Translations under genes and position numbers: made by a program | Shown: positions 15,885-18,810 of the stretch, piece by piece | Position numbering within the stretch: the stretch's first letter is position 1 | How the letters are laid out: each line of letters begins with the position of its first letter | Origin: an uncultured Propionibacteriaceae bacterium | GTDB lineage: Bacteria > Actinomycetota > Actinomycetes > Propionibacteriales > Propionibacteriaceae | Direction of reading: 5' to 3' | Assembly (NCBI GenBank): GCA_937859105.1 | Contig: CALMAD010000057.1 | Coordinates: forward strand, 1-18,810 | DNA: 18,810 nucleotides | The notes under the pieces: model-generated | Databases searched by the model: none | What the model saw: only the letters and a program-made list of their open reading frames with translations | What the model was told of the DNA's origin: nothing

Positions 15885-16826
15885 TCACCGGGCCGTGGCG
15901 AGGATCTGGTCGACGACGGTCCGCAGCGCGGTGACGGCCTCGGTCGTGCTCGGATCGGACGACCCGACGATCGCCTCGCTGGAGTCCTCGGCGTAGGCCA
16001 CGACGGCGCCCTTCCGGACGAGCAGGTACGCCGTCCCGCCCGGACGCGCGCCCCACGTCCCCGACGCGTTCGTCTCCAGCGTGGAGTCGACGCGCAGCCC
16101 GACGCCCTGCTCGGTGCGGGTCTCCTGGGCGGCGTTCGCGTAGCGATGCTCGGCGTCGGTGGCGTTCGTGGCGACCGGGCAGGCGCGCGTGGCGTCCGAG
16201 ACGCGGCCGACGAACCGCTCAGCGGACGCCGCGTCCGCGAACACCAGCACCCCCTCGGTCTGCACCGACTCGGGGCCCTCCGCGAACTGGAAGCGGCTGG
16301 CCGTCACGCCCTCGGGCGAGATCGGGTCGTCGCATCGCGCGAACTCGGGCAGGGCGGGCAGGGTCTCGTAGCCGTCCGCGGCGGCGTGCGGCAGCGCGAG
16401 CCCGGCGGGCAGCGTCCCGGTGTTCGCGGGCCGCGCGGGGGTCGGCGTGGGCGTCTGGGTGGGCGTCGGCGTCCGGGTGGGGGTGGGCGTGGGCGTCCGC
16501 GTGGGGGTCCGGGTGGTCTCGGGGGCGCGGGTGGGCGTCGGGCTGGCCGCCGGCATCGAGGGCGCCGGCGCGACCGTCGTGGGGCTCTCGACCGGGCTCG
16601 GCATCGCCGTCGGGGACGCCGCTGGCGCACAGCCGGACGCCACGAGCGCCGCCAGGACGGACGCCGCCGCGACCGCCGCCCGAGGCGTCCGATGTGTCCG
16701 AGATGTCCGAGATGTCCGAGATGCCTGGCGCGGGGCGCGATCTGAGGCGCGACGGGCGTCGCGCTCGCTGCTCGAACGGACGCCGCGACGGAGCGCGCCT
16801 CCGCGGCTCGACGGCGTGGGCAGCAT
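15885..16826 (-). CDS. Putative lipoprotein with Thr-Pro stalk and PknH-like extracellular domain
   Basis: This is a 313-residue predicted exported lipoprotein. A hydrophobic segment (about 50-65) ends in the lipobox LVASGC (Cys66). A Pro/Thr/Ser-rich stalk (about 67-135) with a (TP)n/TPTR repeat follows. The C-terminal globular domain (about 150-313) contains two cysteines (Cys165, Cys216) and SVQTEGVLVFADAASAERFV, reminiscent of PknH_C-type sensor domains; that match is tentative. The N-region before the hydrophobic segment is unusually long (about 49 residues) with 14 arginines and a tandem SRT repeat. The ATG at 16826 lies six bases after GGGGGAGG; another ATG two codons earlier is too close to that site. 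Its promoter is probably TACAGT at 16863-16868. It precedes the DCC-family gene in the same direction. Confidence 0.72.
   Translation of the reverse strand: MLPTPSSRGGALRRGVRSSSERDARRASDRAPRQASRTSRTSRTHRTPRAAVAAASVLAALVASGCAPAASPTAMPSPVESPTTVAPAPSMPAASPTPTRAPETTRTPTRTPTPTPTRTPTPTQTPTPTPARPANTGTLPAGLALPHAAADGYETLPALPEFARCDDPISPEGVTASRFQFAEGPESVQTEGVLVFADAASAERFVGRVSDATRACPVATNATDAEHRYANAAQETRTEQGVGLRVDSTLETNASGTWGARPGGTAYLLVRKGAVVAYAEDSSEAIVGSSDPSTTEAVTALRTVVDQILATAR
16436..16540 (-). repeat. Low-complexity (Thr-Pro)n coding repeat
   Basis: Degenerate GTGGGCGTC/GGGGTG-type units (plus strand) encode the Thr-Pro-Thr-Arg stalk of the lipoprotein, residues about 97-130. Such tracts vary in length between strains by slippage. 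Confidence 0.75.
16696..16722 (+). repeat. Three exact 9-bp tandem repeats
   Basis: GTCCGAGAT occurs three times end to end (16696-16704, 16705-16713, 16714-16722), with a decayed fourth unit at 16687-16695. It is in frame in the lipoprotein gene and encodes SRT triplets in the Arg-rich region before the signal hydrophobic segment. Confidence 0.85.
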
Positions 16827-16862
16827 GGTCATCCTCCCCCTTTCAAGGCCCTTCGGGACACG

Positions 16863-16920
16863 ACTGTAACCCGCCGGGCGTCCGGTTCGGTGGTCACGAA
16901 CCCTCGCCTGGGCGTAGGTT
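16863..16920. promoter_or_regulatory. Divergent promoters of the lipoprotein and GH13 genes
   Basis: The 123-bp divergent gap has TACAGT on the minus strand (16868-16863) as a -10 for the lipoprotein. On the plus strand it has TAGGTT (16915-16920) for the GH13 gene, with a weak TGGTCA 18 bp upstream of it. Both leave short leaders with clear ribosome sites. The -35 boxes are weak. Confidence 0.4.
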
Positions 16921-16949
16921 CGGGCCCGTTCTCCGGCGGAAGGACCCCC

Positions 16950-18740
16950 ATGAGCCAGTCCCCTACCCAGCCCGTTTTCGACGGGATGGGCGCGATCGTG
17001 GGCCCCGACGGGTGCGGCTTCCGCGTCTGGGCGCCGCACGCGTCCGCGGTGTCGGTCGTCGGCGATTTCAACGACTGGGCGGCGGACGCCGACCCGCTCG
17101 CCGGCGAGGGCAACGGGTACTGGTACGGCTACGTGCCGGGAGCCGGCGTCGGGCACGCCTACCGGTACTCGCTGACCCACGGCGACGAGACGTTCACCCG
17201 CGTCGACCCGTACGCGCTGGAGGTGACGAACTCCGTCGGCAACGGCGTGATCTGCGACGCCGACGGCTTCGACTGGGAGGGCGACCAGGCCCACTGCCCG
17301 CCCCACCACGAGCTCGTCATCTACGAGCTGCACATCGGCACGTTCGCGCCCGACCTGGGCGTCGGCGACTTCGCGGACGCCGTCGGCAAGCTCGACTACC
17401 TCAAGGAGCTCGGCGTCAACGCGATCGAGATCATGCCGATCTCCGAGTTCGCCGGCGACCTGTCGTGGGGCTACAACCCGGCGCACATCTTCGCCGTCGA
17501 GAGCGCCTACGGCGGCCCGGACGCCTTCAAGACCCTGGTGAAGGAGGCTCACCGACGCGGCATCGCCGTGATTCAGGACGTGGTCTACAACCACTTCGGC
17601 CCCTCCGACCTCAACCTGTGGCGGTTCGACGGCTGGAGCGAGAACGACAAGGGCGGCATCTATTTCTACAACGATGAGCGCAGCGCCACGCCCTGGGGCG
17701 ATACGCGTCCCGACTACGGCCGCGAGGAGGTGCGGCGGTTCATCCGCGACAACGCGCTGTTGTGGCTCCGGGAGTACCACGTCGACGGCCTGCGCCTCGA
17801 CATGACGCCCTACATGCGCAGCGTCGACGGCAACGGGTTCGGCCTGGAGGAGGGGATGTCCCTCATGCGCTGGATCACCGACTCGGTGCGCGAGGAGTTC
17901 CCCGGGCGCATCGTCATCGCCGAGGACCTGCACGGCCACGACCGCATGACCGGGCAGGCGTCCGATGCGGCGGGCTTCCACGCCCAGTGGGACGCCGCGT
18001 TCGTCCACCCGGTGCGCGCGGCGATCATCGTCGCCGACGACGACCAGCGGTCGATGGGTTCGGTGGCGGACGCCGTCCGGCACGCGTTCAACGGCGACGC
18101 CCTGCAGCGGGTGATCTACACCGAGAGCCACGACGAGGTCGCCAACGGGTCGGCGCGCGTCCCGCACGAGATCGACGCGGCCGACGAGACGGGCTGGTGG
18201 GCGCAGAAGCGCTCGACGCTCGGCGGCGGGCTCGTGATGACGGCCCCCGGCGTCCCGATGATCTTTCAGGGCCAAGAGGCGCTCGAGGGCGGCTGGTTCT
18301 CCGACGACGACCCGCTCGACTGGCTGCGCGCCGACGACTTCCACGGCATCGCGCGCCTGTACCAGGACCTCATCGACCTGCGCCTGAACCGCGGCGGCGT
18401 GACGCGGGGGCTTACCGGCTCGGGGCTCAACGTCTTCCATGTCGACGAGGACGCCAAGGTCATCGCCTTTCAGCGCTGGGCCGAGCACGGGCCGGGCGAC
18501 GACGTGGTCGTCGTCGCCAACTTCCATCGGGACGCCCGCGAGCGCTACCGGATCGGCTGGCCCGCCGGCGGGCTGTGGAAGCTCCGGTTCAACAGCGACG
18601 CGTCGTCCTACAGCGCGGCGTTCGGCGACTTCCCGACGTTCGACGTCGAGCCCTTCACCGAAGACGAGGACGGGCTCGCCTTCCACACCGACCTCAGCAT
18701 CGGCCCTTACAGCCTGCTGATCTACTCTCAGGACGCCTGA
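16950..18740 (+). CDS. GH13 family alpha-glucan enzyme (branching-enzyme/TreZ-like) with N-terminal CBM48
   Basis: This is a 596-residue cytosolic glycoside hydrolase family 13 enzyme. The N-terminal CBM48/E-set domain (about 10-105) has GCGFRVWAPHASAVSVVGDF and NDW. The barrel shows all four conserved regions: I, DVVYNH (210-215); II, DGLRLD with nucleophile Asp284; III, VIAEDL with acid/base Glu325; and IV, TESHDE with Asp395. A C-terminal beta domain (about 500-596) follows. Regions I and II resemble maltooligosyltrehalose trehalohydrolase, while the SHDE of region IV resembles glycogen branching enzymes, so the exact reaction (branching, trehalose release or alpha-glucan hydrolysis) is uncertain. 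It starts after GGAAGGA at a good distance. It stands alone, divergent from the lipoprotein gene. The 3' end overlaps a 20-bp direct repeat. Confidence 0.87.
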   Translation: MSQSPTQPVFDGMGAIVGPDGCGFRVWAPHASAVSVVGDFNDWAADADPLAGEGNGYWYGYVPGAGVGHAYRYSLTHGDETFTRVDPYALEVTNSVGNGVICDADGFDWEGDQAHCPPHHELVIYELHIGTFAPDLGVGDFADAVGKLDYLKELGVNAIEIMPISEFAGDLSWGYNPAHIFAVESAYGGPDAFKTLVKEAHRRGIAVIQDVVYNHFGPSDLNLWRFDGWSENDKGGIYFYNDERSATPWGDTRPDYGREEVRRFIRDNALLWLREYHVDGLRLDMTPYMRSVDGNGFGLEEGMSLMRWITDSVREEFPGRIVIAEDLHGHDRMTGQASDAAGFHAQWDAAFVHPVRAAIIVADDDQRSMGSVADAVRHAFNGDALQRVIYTESHDEVANGSARVPHEIDAADETGWWAQKRSTLGGGLVMTAPGVPMIFQGQEALEGGWFSDDDPLDWLRADDFHGIARLYQDLIDLRLNRGGVTRGLTGSGLNVFHVDEDAKVIAFQRWAEHGPGDDVVVVANFHRDARERYRIGWPAGGLWKLRFNSDASSYSAAFGDFPTFDVEPFTEDEDGLAFHTDLSIGPYSLLIYSQDA

Positions 18741-18777
18741 GCGCGGCGCGGCTCTCCGGACGCCTGAGCGCGGCGCG
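18731..18777 (+). repeat. 20-bp direct repeat spanning the GH13 stop codon
   Basis: GGACGCCTGAGCGCGGCGCG occurs at 18731-18750, which includes the last codons and stop of the GH13 gene, and again at 18758-18777 after 7 bp. A GTGGGCGC-rich simple tract fills the remaining bases to the window edge. Confidence 0.85.
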
Positions 18778-18810
18778 TGGGCGGAGCGTGGGCGCGTGGG
18801 CGCGGGCGCG

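Noticed and set aside
16436..16540. Repeat tract as a CRISPR array
   Set aside because: Units are short, degenerate, contiguous without spacers and in frame as Thr-Pro codons in the lipoprotein gene.

Overview
The window comes from a very GC-rich actinobacterium (my estimate is about 72% G+C, with strong G/C preference at third codon positions). An aerobic or facultative member of the Propionibacteriaceae or a relative would fit. The supporting evidence is a DesK/NarL-type two-component pair, an LctP-LutABC lactate oxidation operon, several promoters whose -10 box sits 6-7 nt before a start codon (leaderless mRNAs), a cysteine-ended actinobacterial leader peptide, and Xi-class GST-like enzymes in a lineage that normally uses mycothiol. 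The family assignment is inference.

Layout. (1) 1-2805, minus strand: an antimicrobial-peptide-type ABC ATPase, cut by the left edge, and upstream of it a response regulator and histidine kinase overlapping by 4 nt. Two 16-bp palindromes differing at one base lie upstream of the kinase gene and upstream of the ABC gene. They are good candidates for the regulator's operators. (2) 2938-4694: a Cof-type HAD phosphatase and a convergent CPBP membrane protease. (3) 4961-9630: a lactate regulon with a strong promoter, two GntR/LldR-type operators centred 21 bp apart, then lactate permease, lutA, lutB and lutC, closed by two hairpins. (4) 9761-10281: a GNAT acetyltransferase broken by two apparent single-G insertions and bracketed by two large perfect intergenic hairpins. 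(5) 10383-14518: a leaderless 52-codon leader peptide ending RRRHVDFLRVDSTLCHS, a hairpin-rich leader, an MHS-family transporter, two tandem glutathionyl-hydroquinone-reductase-like paralogues and a pyrimidine-dimer glycosylase. (6) 14613-15463: a type VII (MntA/HepT) toxin-antitoxin pair. (7) 15479-16826, minus: a DCC thiol-disulfide protein and a lipoprotein with a Thr-Pro stalk. (8) 16950-18740: a GH13 alpha-glucan-active enzyme.

How the parts work together. Lactate is imported by the permease and oxidised by LutABC, probably under a GntR-family repressor encoded elsewhere. The transporter/GST operon looks as though it is controlled through translation of a cysteine-containing leader peptide, which would link thiol supply to a transport/quinone-thiol pathway. 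The ABC/two-component module looks like an envelope-stress or peptide-antibiotic resistance switch.

The most unusual signals are the leader-peptide-controlled MHS/Xi-GST operon, the matched palindromes around the two-component system, and the strong excess of GGACGC/GCGTCC: I counted about 125 by eye in 18.8 kb, clearly thinner across the lactate operon. No tRNA, rRNA, IS element or CRISPR array was seen.
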